A program made the position numbers and the translations under genes. Shown one piece after another: positions 18,262 through 25,390 of a stretch of 33,207 bases of DNA. The notes under the pieces are model-generated. The model was not told the origin of the DNA. It saw only the letters and a program-made list of their open reading frames with translations, and made no database searches. The first letter of the stretch is position 1, and every line of letters begins with the position of its first letter. Origin of the DNA: a virus. Where the stretch lies: positions 1 to 33,207 of IMG/VR virus record IMGVR_UViG_3300010296_003689; one strand, written 5' to 3'.

Positions 18262-18867
18262 TTAATTGTCGTATCCTAAGTTAATAACTTTAACAGTGTC
18301 GCCGATAAAATCCTCATTAGAGGTGCCTAATTCATTCAATAAAAAATTTTCCATAGAATAGTCTTCTATATCTACGTAAGATGTTTTCGTCCCAATAACT
18401 CTAGAACCTATTCTTAGCCTTCCATACCCCAAAGGAACGTTGACACCTTGCTGGGTAACATTGTCGGGAGTCGAAAACAAGAAAGAATTAATCTTGATTG
18501 AGGCTTCTATATTCCTCATCGTAACCTCTGGCGCAGGAGTTAGTAGATACATAATTCCACTCATTAAAAGATTTACGGCCAAACTTATAAAAAATGTAAC
18601 TGGGTCGTTTCCAGAAATTGATGGAACTATATCTATTTGTTTTATAGCTTTTTCACGGGCAAGCCCCTCAAAAGAGCTAACTCTCTCGCCATCAAAAAAC
18701 ATTTCAAAAAACATTCCATCGTTAGAAAGATTAAGTATGGTTTTCTTAAACCCTTCTGAATTAGCTTCTATAGCGTTGATGAAGTTAAAGGGTTTACCTA
18801 AGTATTTAAAAGAATACTTCTCTCGGAACTTTTTGCCCAATATGCCGTGAAGTTTAACATTAGTCAT
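18262..18867 (-). CDS. I: Tail assembly protein I-like, first copy (I)
   Basis: At 201 residues this has the same architecture as its downstream neighbour: an N-terminal MTNVKLHGILGKKFREKYSF region, a shorter hydrophobic segment (FFISLAVNLLMSGIMYLLTP), and the conserved SFLFSTPDNVTQQGVNVPLG, YGRLRIGSRVIGT signature. The shared LHGxLxKxF, IEIVPxIxGxDP and YLLTPxPEV blocks show the two are paralogues rather than a chance match. The C-terminus is acidic and different (YSMENFLLNELGTSNEDFIG). Its start overlaps the K-like gene's stop by 8 nt (ATGACTAA), implying coupled translation. Confidence 0.85.
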   Translation of the reverse strand: MTNVKLHGILGKKFREKYSFKYLGKPFNFINAIEANSEGFKKTILNLSNDGMFFEMFFDGERVSSFEGLAREKAIKQIDIVPSISGNDPVTFFISLAVNLLMSGIMYLLTPAPEVTMRNIEASIKINSFLFSTPDNVTQQGVNVPLGYGRLRIGSRVIGTKTSYVDIEDYSMENFLLNELGTSNEDFIGDTVKVINLGYDN

Positions 18868-19237
18868 TAATTGCTTCCTCCAATTTATTTACTGTCTCAA
18901 TCGAGCAATCCAAAAACTCTGGCTTGAATATGCTAAATTTTTGAGTTTGATAAGAATAAACAACAAAAGGGAAACATACCAAATTAGAAATCTTTTTATC
19001 AAATTCAGAAGCATTCTCTTCTGATTTTATATGGGAATGATAAACCGCTACGATTTCAAAATTGTTTTTTATATACAAAAATTCCTTAGCAGGAATATAA
19101 AATTCGCCCTCTTTGTCTTGAGCTTTGTTTTCGCATTCATATACTTCGAATTGCTCATTTTGATATATAATGAAGCCACATACTTCCTCATTTTTTTTCT
19201 TATTGCAAGCTTTAACTATTTTTTGTTTTATATTCAT
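18860..19237 (-). CDS. K: JAMM/MPN peptidase-like tail protein (K N-terminal type)
   Basis: The 125-residue protein contains a complete JAMM zinc-peptidase motif: Glu17/Glu18 in EEVCGFI, then H67-S-H69, seven residues, S77-x-x-D80 (YHSHIKSEENASEFD). In lambda gpK this Mov34/JAB domain is followed by an NlpC/P60 domain; here only the JAB part is present and nothing in the adjacent genes looks like NlpC/P60. The family acts in tail-tip assembly and may cut peptidoglycan or a tail protein. The start codon overlaps the L stop codon (TAATG). Since all metal ligands are kept, it is probably active. Confidence 0.8.
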   Translation of the reverse strand: MNIKQKIVKACNKKKNEEVCGFIIYQNEQFEVYECENKAQDKEGEFYIPAKEFLYIKNNFEIVAVYHSHIKSEENASEFDKKISNLVCFPFVVYSYQTQKFSIFKPEFLDCSIETVNKLEEAIND

Positions 19238-20298
19238 TAGTATGAGTATTTTTCGGTTCCTGGAAAACCTCCATATGGTAAATCTTTTGATACGTTAATT
19301 CCGTTAAAATCATCTGACCAATCTTCATTGTCAAATCGTTGTAAACATCCTCCTAATTTTTTAGAACATGAGTCTTTAACCCATAAATCGGAACGAAGTT
19401 CTGGACGGGTATTGTTACTGGCTAAGTGGCCAGATTTACAAACATAATAAACGGGGTGCTGTTGGTAATAATTAGAGGTTAGTGCTTGTGAACTTGAAAC
19501 CCTGTCGGAGAGTCTAAAGATATAATCCCCAACAGAATAATTTTGACCAGTTTCCCAAAGACCTTGCGCCTCTAAAACTGCGTCAATATTTTCTCCAGTT
19601 TTTGGTATTGGAAAGTTTTTTTCATTTAATCCCCATTGGTTGCTGGAACCTGTAACCATTAAATTGTCATCAGTATCCGAAACGGGCCTATCTTTATTGT
19701 CTCCTATAGCTTCAGAGGTTGATCCGTATCGGCACCCATAACCTCTGTAGACCCAAGAGCAATATCTTGCACTAACGCTTCTAGAGGGCAATTGGACGTT
19801 CTCTAGCTCCAGACTGGAAACAAGTTCCAGTTCCACGATTAGTTTATTTTCTAAAACCTTTCTGGAAACAAAAAATTTATCGTCCCTTAATCTCGCATTA
19901 GGGTTTGCGCTCCCCCAAGGATTTTTGTTATTAGGGAAATTAATGTCATCTAAAAACTTAGCGAAAGTTCTTCTTCTTACTAATTTTGCGCCATTAAGGT
20001 TATTATATTTCCTCAGCATGGAAGAAACATACATTCCAGCATTGGATACTTTAATTTTTGGTCTAGGTAGTTTTTGGTCACCCAAAACCTCAAAACCTGA
20101 AGCTTCTACGGGCATTGGAAGATACTCTTGACCGTCAAAGTATATTTTTCCATGAATTCCGTTTGTTCCCCCATGAAAATATAAAACTGCTTGACTATCT
20201 TCTTGGTAATTGTAATATAAAGCAAATAATTCTAAAATAGCTGTAGGCTCTAAGCTTAATGCCTCATTTACGAAATCCTTATTTAACCCTCTAGCCAT
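19237..20298 (-). CDS. L: Minor tail protein L-like
   Basis: The likely start is the ATG at 20296-20298 (MARGLNKDFVNEALSL); nine further in-frame codons upstream would run through the GTGTAA motif. Residues 1-190 match lambda gpL (ELFALYYNY, GKIYFDGQEYLPMPVEASGF, LPRPKIKVSN, LVSSLELENVQLPSRSVSARYC). Four Cys in YCSWVYRGYGCRYGS and DSCSKKLGGCLQRF are the pattern that in lambda gpL coordinates an iron-sulfur cluster. Between these Cys pairs is an insert of about 120 residues containing WETGQNYSVGDYIFR and YYVCKSGHLASNNTRP, which resembles a small chitin/cellulose-binding (CBM5/12-like) fold. First gene of the L-K-I-I'-J block. Confidence 0.82.
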   Translation of the reverse strand: MARGLNKDFVNEALSLEPTAILELFALYYNYQEDSQAVLYFHGGTNGIHGKIYFDGQEYLPMPVEASGFEVLGDQKLPRPKIKVSNAGMYVSSMLRKYNNLNGAKLVRRRTFAKFLDDINFPNNKNPWGSANPNARLRDDKFFVSRKVLENKLIVELELVSSLELENVQLPSRSVSARYCSWVYRGYGCRYGSTSEAIGDNKDRPVSDTDDNLMVTGSSNQWGLNEKNFPIPKTGENIDAVLEAQGLWETGQNYSVGDYIFRLSDRVSSSQALTSNYYQQHPVYYVCKSGHLASNNTRPELRSDLWVKDSCSKKLGGCLQRFDNEDWSDDFNGINVSKDLPYGGFPGTEKYSY

Positions 20299-20302
20299 AT
20301 AT

Positions 20303-20312
20303 GATATTACAC
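20303..20312 (-). promoter_or_regulatory. GTGTAA promoter-like motif upstream of L
   Basis: GTGTAATATC on the minus strand with its core ending 8 nt before the ATG of L. It heads the tail-tip operon, which has no other visible promoter. Confidence 0.55.
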
Positions 20313-20357
20313 AAAAAACACTCAAAAACCACTAAATTTATCACAAACGGTTCTTTT

Positions 20358-20837
20358 GTGAAGTTTGACACAACCCATATAAAAATAGCATTGAAAACTT
20401 TTTTAGATTTTCAGGAAAAAGCGAAAGTTGGACATTGGGAAAATATATCTAAAGGGGAAAATAAAACATTTTACAAAGCTTTTCTTGTGGAGGAGTTCAA
20501 GAATATGCTCAAAAAATACCCCATTAAATACACTATGCTGGACGAAAAAGAAATACCGTTTGGTTTTGCATTTTTTACTAAAAACGTATTTTCCGAAAAA
20601 TCTATAGATTTACAATTTGGTTTTAAAAATAACGATTATTTCCTCAACTCAGCCATGTTGAATATCTTTAATGAAATGTTAGATGAAATAAGAAAAGAAC
20701 ACGGCATCGAAAATGTTTACGCCTGTTTGGGCCAAAGAAAAAAACAAGAAAAATACGTTAAAACAATGCTAACAGTATTTAACGCCGAAATTGTAACGAA
20801 AGACACTTTTGGCAGATTATTGGTCAGATTCAAATGA
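20358..20837 (+). CDS. GNAT-like protein, first of a tandem pair
   Basis: The frame is open from an ATG at 20301, but that ATG lies inside the GTGTAA motif of the divergent L gene. The GTG at 20358 (then KFDTTHIKIALKTFLDFQEK) aligns better with the start of its neighbour, so I prefer it without certainty. The protein shows an alpha/beta layout resembling GNAT acyltransferases: YTMLDEKEIPFGFAFFT, IDLQFGFKNNDYFLNSAMLN, an EMLDEIRKEHGIENVYACLG segment, and a KTMLTVFNAEIV ending that resembles the GNAT 'fyeklGF' region. The usual Q/RxxGxG/A acetyl-CoA loop is not obvious. It is clearly related to the next gene, with a 4-nt ATGA overlap. Substrate unknown. Confidence 0.6.
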   Translation: MKFDTTHIKIALKTFLDFQEKAKVGHWENISKGENKTFYKAFLVEEFKNMLKKYPIKYTMLDEKEIPFGFAFFTKNVFSEKSIDLQFGFKNNDYFLNSAMLNIFNEMLDEIRKEHGIENVYACLGQRKKQEKYVKTMLTVFNAEIVTKDTFGRLLVRFK

Positions 20838-21343
20838 ATAAAAAGATTTTAAAAAAATTCAAACTACTTCCTTTGAAAAGAGATCAAGAAGAAGAAATTA
20901 AAAATCAACTTTTTGAATTTCAGAGAGAAGCTGATATAAAAGCCGTTTCCGTAGCATTTAAAAATTTAAAAAGCTCCAGAAGCAAAAATAAGATGTTAGA
21001 AAATGATTTTGGTCAATTCTTTGGTAAAGAAGATGTAAAATATGTTGCTATAGACGAAGAAAACGGAGAAATGGCTTGTTTTTTTTCTTTTTCTGTCGAA
21101 AATGGTGAGGCTAATTTCAAAATGGCCTTGAAAAATCCAGAATATGTTTTTGGACCCACTATAATAGAAGCGGCAAAAAAAATGATATCTTTAATGGCGT
21201 GTAAATATAATTTGAAAAAAATGTATTCGCTTTTATACAGAAGAAACAATTACCAAAATTATAAACGTTTCATAGTAAAACACTTAAATGCGGAGATAAT
21301 AACAGATGGAGAAAAAATCACAACAATCGAATATAAATTATAA
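20834..21343 (+). CDS. GNAT-like protein, second of a tandem pair
   Basis: The 169-residue product is a paralogue of the preceding gene. Corresponding blocks are LFEFQREADIKAV with LDFQEKAKVGHW, KYVAIDEENGEMACFFSF with KYTMLDEKEIPFGFAFFT, FKMALKNPEYVFGPTIIEAA with LQFGFKNNDYFLNSAMLNIF, and HLNAEIITDG with VFNAEIVTKD. The fold prediction (GNAT-like) is by pattern only, and the acetyl-CoA loop is again not evident. It overlaps its upstream neighbour by 4 nt and the polyamine gene by 38 nt, so the three were probably translated as one unit. A role in modifying polyamines or a tail component is possible but not shown. Confidence 0.6.
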   Translation: MNKKILKKFKLLPLKRDQEEEIKNQLFEFQREADIKAVSVAFKNLKSSRSKNKMLENDFGQFFGKEDVKYVAIDEENGEMACFFSFSVENGEANFKMALKNPEYVFGPTIIEAAKKMISLMACKYNLKKMYSLLYRRNNYQNYKRFIVKHLNAEIITDGEKITTIEYKL

Positions 21344-22547
21344 AAGGTTTTCGTCTTACGATCAATACATCAATCTACACTTTCCCGTAGAAAGAAAAGT
21401 CGCCCACAAAACATCAGACAACAATGGAAAATCTGAGCCTATTGATATAGAAATATATGATGTAAAAAATCTAGGTAGGGCTTTATTAATACAGGGTGAC
21501 ATACAACTACTAGAATCCCATGAATACAAATATCATGAATCCTTTGTTCATATCCCTCTCTCTTTCGTTAGGGAGCCTAAGAAAGTTCTTATTCTTGGGG
21601 GAGGCGATGGCGGCGCAGCTAGAGAAATCCTGAAACATGAATCCGTAGAAGAAATTAAAATTGTAGAGCTTTCTTCAGATGTGGTTGAAATGTGCAAAAA
21701 ATACATACCAAGCGTAGGCTATTCATTAAACGACCCTAAAGTTAAGATTGTATACGATAATGCTTGTGATTGGATTAGAAAAACAAAAGAAAAGTTTGAT
21801 TTGATTTTGATTGATGCTACAGATTTTTGCTCAACCCAAGACCAAGATTCAAGCAAATTTAATTTAAGGGACGAGGAAAATGTATCTTTTTGTCAAAATC
21901 TTCTATCGTCGAAAGGGGTGCTGGTTTATAATGACGATTTCTTTGGAATTAAAGAGCAAAATACAATCAACAGAACTATATATCTGCAAGAGCAATTTAA
22001 TTTTGTGAAGCCTTATAAGATAAACGTTCCGTATTTCTTAGGCGGCGATTATACTTTTATGATATGTTCCAATGAAGTTAATTTAGAAGCGGGAATTTTA
22101 CATACAAAAAAAATCAAAACCAAATTTTTCAATGAAGGTGTTTTAAAGTCTTGTTTCAATTTAGGCGAAAATTTCGATAAAGGAATGCTTAATTATACAC
22201 TGGAAAGAAGTTTAGGAAATACCGTTACAATCGACTTTGTTGGATGCGATTTTGACTTGATAAACAACTTAAACTCTATTAAAGGTATTATGCAGGAATG
22301 TTTGGATTCTGGCGGCTTCAATGCTTTGAATTGCATCAGTCATCAATTTAAACCACAAGGAATAACTATAGCTTTTATATTAAGTGAGTCTCATTTTACC
22401 TGTCATTCTTGGCCCGAATATGGCAGAATTTGTTTTGATATATTTAGCTGCGCAGACCTCGAAAGAACTCAAAAACTTGTAGATAAATTGACTGAATTGA
22501 TTCCAAACGAAGGTATAAAAACAAACAGAATGGAAAGAAAAATTTAA
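21306..22547 (+). CDS. Spermidine synthase - AdoMet decarboxylase fusion
   Basis: Two polyamine enzymes are joined. Residues 1-270 are a SpeE-type aminopropyltransferase: EYKYHESFVHIPL (74-85), VLILGGGDGGAAREILKH (94-111), the acidic IVELSSD, and LIDATD (168-173) for the catalytic aspartates. Residues 295-413 are a prokaryotic SpeD: HQFKPQGITIAFILSESHF (346-364) with the Glu361-Ser362 self-cleavage site that makes the pyruvoyl group, then His367 in CHSWPE and Cys382 in DIFSC. All key SpeD residues are kept, so the protein should decarboxylate AdoMet and transfer the aminopropyl group to an amine. GGAG lies about 10 nt before the ATG despite the 38-nt overlap with the GNAT-like gene. Confidence 0.88.
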   Translation: MEKKSQQSNINYKRFSSYDQYINLHFPVERKVAHKTSDNNGKSEPIDIEIYDVKNLGRALLIQGDIQLLESHEYKYHESFVHIPLSFVREPKKVLILGGGDGGAAREILKHESVEEIKIVELSSDVVEMCKKYIPSVGYSLNDPKVKIVYDNACDWIRKTKEKFDLILIDATDFCSTQDQDSSKFNLRDEENVSFCQNLLSSKGVLVYNDDFFGIKEQNTINRTIYLQEQFNFVKPYKINVPYFLGGDYTFMICSNEVNLEAGILHTKKIKTKFFNEGVLKSCFNLGENFDKGMLNYTLERSLGNTVTIDFVGCDFDLINNLNSIKGIMQECLDSGGFNALNCISHQFKPQGITIAFILSESHFTCHSWPEYGRICFDIFSCADLERTQKLVDKLTELIPNEGIKTNRMERKI

Positions 22548-22549
22548 CA

Positions 22550-23152
22550 ATGAATAAAAAAAGAAGAGAGGGTTTTTATGTTAAATGTGGAGATAAAATA
22601 TTTGCCGCTGTTTTGAAATCTGCTTCTGGTTCTATTATATTAGCCATATTAGAAAAACATTATAAATATATCTCAGATACAAATTCCCACATACAATTAG
22701 ATATGAAAAGGTTGCATTTGGAAGCTCCAAAATTAAGAAAGGGGCAAATAAATGGCAAAAACGTTATTTTAATCTCTAGAAATCCAATGGAAAGATTTCG
22801 CTCGGCTTGTGTCGAGGCTGAGAAGACGCCCGAAGAAGCTATTAATGAATTTGGAAGCTCGAAAATGAACCCCCATTTCATACCCACTTCTCATTGGCTC
22901 GTCGATGGATGTAAGTTATATAAATTTGAAGACCATTTAGAAGAAGCAGTTAAAGACTTGGGGTTAGATTGGCCCATGCCAATAGTCAAGGGTAAAAAAA
23001 TCCCAAAACCTATTTTGACTCCAGAACAAGTAAAGTCTGTAGAACTATTTTATAACGAAGATATAATTCTACATCGGTCTATAAAAAAAGCCGCCCAACC
23101 TTGGGAAGCTTTGAAAAAACCTTCTGTTGAGGAAGTTTTGAAATTTAAATAA
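22550..23152 (+). CDS. Carbohydrate-type (Sulfotransfer_2-like) sulfotransferase
   Basis: The 200-residue protein has KIFAAVLKSASGSIILAILE (16-35) in place of the 5'-phosphosulfate loop (family form: PKxAGTS), the 3'-phosphate motif in ILISRNPMERFRSACVEA (73-90, with RNPxxRFxS), and the later NPHFIPTSHWL and YKFEDHLEEAVKDLGL blocks typical of membrane-carbohydrate sulfotransferases. It is not closely similar to the sulfotransferase at 1729-2529, so the two were acquired separately. It begins 2 nt after the polyamine-fusion stop and converges on the next minus-strand gene with an 8-nt overlap. Acceptor unknown; a surface glycan is a reasonable guess given the nearby glycosyltransferases. Confidence 0.7.
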   Translation: MNKKRREGFYVKCGDKIFAAVLKSASGSIILAILEKHYKYISDTNSHIQLDMKRLHLEAPKLRKGQINGKNVILISRNPMERFRSACVEAEKTPEEAINEFGSSKMNPHFIPTSHWLVDGCKLYKFEDHLEEAVKDLGLDWPMPIVKGKKIPKPILTPEQVKSVELFYNEDIILHRSIKKAAQPWEALKKPSVEEVLKFK

Positions 23153-23897
23153 GTTTCAAAAGCTTGCGACATTCTTTTGCTGGAATGTCTTTATAATCTT
23201 TCCAGGTTTTAATTGTCTCTGGATCATTTTCATATTTGCCGTCTCCATAAAGCTTTCGTAGCTCATTTAGGAAAGAATTGAAGTCAGTACCCGCCTTTTC
23301 TTTTAAAATCCCTTGTGGGCTAATATCCTTTGCTCCAGAGGTTGATGAGGCAACTACGATAGGAGATTTATTCTTGGAAGAGTCAATTTCGTCAGCACCC
23401 ACAATATGAATACCTAAAAAGTTGCGAACAGCGCGAACAAATGCGCGATTCTCAGCAATGCACTCTAAAAACTTTGCGGCAAAACCATTTGTATTATGAA
23501 GTGTCGCATTAGCAATAGAGGAAAAACTGCAACCCCAATCATCAGCTTCTAAATTTTCATAATTCTTTACCCAATCAATTGTGCAACGAATGACTACTCG
23601 CTCATCAGAACTTTCTTCAATTGAATAAGAAACACTTTTAAATCCACGAAGCTTTGCAAGCTCTTTAATTCCCCCAAGCTTGATCAAAAGCTGAGAATCG
23701 TCCAACCCTTCAATGGATTCTGGCACTGGCATCTTTCGCATTTCGAACCAATCTTTATTGGGGTACAAATGTTCTGGATTAATCATGGCTCGCCAGTTGA
23801 CGGAACCATCCTCGTTAAAAACATAATCAACGGAATCAAGCAGTCCGTGTTCGTTGCGCTTCCAGATGTCTGGACCATATAATTTATTCTTCGTCAT
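23145..23897 (-). CDS. Possible Rad52-like/annealing-type recombination protein
   Basis: The 250-residue protein starts MTKNKLYGPDIWKRNEHGLL. A central beta region (VSYSIEESSDERVVIRCTID) is followed by a helix pair FAAKFLECIAENRAFVRAVR, NFLGIHIVGADEID. The A-E-x-R-A-x-x-R-A-(V/L)-R pattern followed by G-I-x-x-(V)-x-A-D/E-E is common in phage proteins of the Rad52/annealase neighbourhood that act on DNA ends, so a recombination role is plausible but not certain. The C-terminus (FNSFLNELRKLYGDGKYEND) may be a separate short domain. It overlaps the upstream GT9 C-half gene by 14 nt. I regard the DNA-repair assignment as weak. Confidence 0.4.
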   Translation of the reverse strand: MTKNKLYGPDIWKRNEHGLLDSVDYVFNEDGSVNWRAMINPEHLYPNKDWFEMRKMPVPESIEGLDDSQLLIKLGGIKELAKLRGFKSVSYSIEESSDERVVIRCTIDWVKNYENLEADDWGCSFSSIANATLHNTNGFAAKFLECIAENRAFVRAVRNFLGIHIVGADEIDSSKNKSPIVVASSTSGAKDISPQGILKEKAGTDFNSFLNELRKLYGDGKYENDPETIKTWKDYKDIPAKECRKLLKLI

Positions 23898-24996
23898 ATA
23901 AATATAAACTTTCTAATTCTTTAGATGAGGCTTCATCATAGACGAAGTTATTTGATTTGTCAAGTCTTTTTGCAGAAGATTCTGACTTAAATACTTCAGT
24001 ATTAGTAACAAACCTCTTTTTGGATATAAATTTTGACGCTTTAACCTCTTCTTGGGCTTGTGGCTCTGGTAAGACATTATAATCAAAATACTTTAACCTT
24101 ACATCTGAAATGTCTAAATTGCTACCTACTTGAATCAAAATATTAATTTTGCGTTTTTTTAAAGCTTTTAAAAATTCTGTCAAGTCCTCTTGCTTTTTGT
24201 ACTTGTATATGACCTGTTTTAAGTTTGGCATATATTTAAGCAGTTCGGCGTTAAAGGGTGAGTTTAAATATAAATTAACTAAACTAAACTGGCACCATCT
24301 AACCACATTTTCCAAATCCCAATGTAAATCGCCACGAATATTTATTGGCTTACCTTTTAATTCTTCGGATAGGGCTGAAAAATTTGGAACAATTTCAACA
24401 ATATTATTGGTAAAATTTGCGCCGATTTTGATCGTTTTAAATTTGATTGACTTTTGAATTCCTAATTGGTTGAGAATAGCTTGAGCAATAGTTTCTGGCT
24501 TAATTTCGTTAATTTTATTACAATTAACACCAAAAGAAGGCTTAATTTCGGAAAAATCTGGCTCCAAACAAATGGCTTTATTTTTTTTGTTCCATAAGGG
24601 CAGAGCGTTCTCTTTATAAAGATTACTGAAAAGAGCCACGATTGGCTTGTCATAAACACTAGCTACATGCATTGGCAAACTGTCTACTCCAAAGTGAGCT
24701 TGTCCATTTTTAATAATATAATTCATTTGCCTATACGAAGATGGGATAAATAAATCAACTCCATTTACTTGTGGATCTTTTGGGCTGCCAACTTGAACTA
24801 TTTTCGTGCCTTGAAGATGAGGGGTAATTAAACTAATAACTAAATCCCAGTAATTATAGTTTTTTGCTGGCATCTTATTGGACGCCTGAAAAGTTATATA
24901 TTTTTCAGGAAGTCCTGGATAAAAATGATCTGCAATAATTGGCTTGCCAATTTTGACACCCAAATCTTTAGCATAAACTTCAGCTATATGACTCAT
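23884..24996 (-). CDS. GT9 heptosyltransferase C-terminal half plus unknown domain
   Basis: Residues 1-180 match only the C-terminal (nucleotide-sugar binding) Rossmann domain of GT9 ADP-heptose:LPS heptosyltransferases: YITFQASNKMPAKNYNYWDL, GTKIVQVGSPKDP, and the HFGVDSLPMHVASVYDKPIV, ALFSN stretch. The very start (MSHIAEVYAKDLGVKIGKP) is the linker that normally joins the two GT9 domains. The N-terminal domain is missing here but a matching one sits at the end of the gene at 25380-27068. Residues about 185-370 are a different, unrecognised region ending in a charged tail (SSKELESLYLYDEE). Its start overlaps the DUF6165 gene by 17 nt. Confidence 0.7.
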   Translation of the reverse strand: MSHIAEVYAKDLGVKIGKPIIADHFYPGLPEKYITFQASNKMPAKNYNYWDLVISLITPHLQGTKIVQVGSPKDPQVNGVDLFIPSSYRQMNYIIKNGQAHFGVDSLPMHVASVYDKPIVALFSNLYKENALPLWNKKNKAICLEPDFSEIKPSFGVNCNKINEIKPETIAQAILNQLGIQKSIKFKTIKIGANFTNNIVEIVPNFSALSEELKGKPINIRGDLHWDLENVVRWCQFSLVNLYLNSPFNAELLKYMPNLKQVIYKYKKQEDLTEFLKALKKRKINILIQVGSNLDISDVRLKYFDYNVLPEPQAQEEVKASKFISKKRFVTNTEVFKSESSAKRLDKSNNFVYDEASSKELESLYLYDEE

Positions 24997-25390
24997 ATGA
25001 TTTTACTTCTTTTATGTCTGAATTTGTTATTTGATTAATTTTGTTTTTGATATTAAAACGTTCATCATTTGTGTAATAAACATCTCTTGCTAGTCGAATA
25101 AATACTGCACCAAAATCTTTGTTTCGTTCACATTCTCTGATTTGATCTTCAATTTTCCATAATCCTAGATTGATTTCATAAAGGTCTGCTTTTAAAGCTA
25201 GAAGGTTTGATTGAGAAAAGTTAAAGCCCAATGTTGGATTAATTAAATCTGCAAACTTTTCGTTTAGTTCTTTTCTTTCATTTTCAACTTCCTTTAATTT
25301 ATTCTCATCTTTAATCATTGCTGATTTGATTTCCAAGATTGTGATCTTATCTACAAGCTCGCCGACCGATATTGGTGTATTAATTTTCAT
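24980..25390 (-). CDS. DUF6165-family protein
   Basis: I use the ATG at 25388-25390 (MKINTPISVGELVDKITILE), seven codons inside the longest frame, because it matches the family start (I-S-V-G-E-L-V/L-D-K-I/L-T-I-L-E-I-K) and produces a short overlap (ATGAAAATTAA) with the upstream glycosyltransferase stop. The 136-residue product is mostly helical with a long coiled-coil-like central part (ENKLKEVENERKELNEKFAD) and LYEINLGLWKIEDQIREC. DUF6165 proteins occur beside LPS/glycan glycosyltransferases in bacteria; their biochemical role is not established. Here it lies between what look like the two halves of one GT9 enzyme. Confidence 0.75.
   Translation of the reverse strand: MKINTPISVGELVDKITILEIKSAMIKDENKLKEVENERKELNEKFADLINPTLGFNFSQSNLLALKADLYEINLGLWKIEDQIRECERNKDFGAVFIRLARDVYYTNDERFNIKNKINQITNSDIKEVKSYESYS

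Noticed and set aside
20301-20357. ATG at 20301 as start of the first GNAT-like gene
   Set aside because: It lies inside the motif that serves the divergent L gene and adds residues with no match in the paralogue; the GTG at 20358 is preferred, although not proven.
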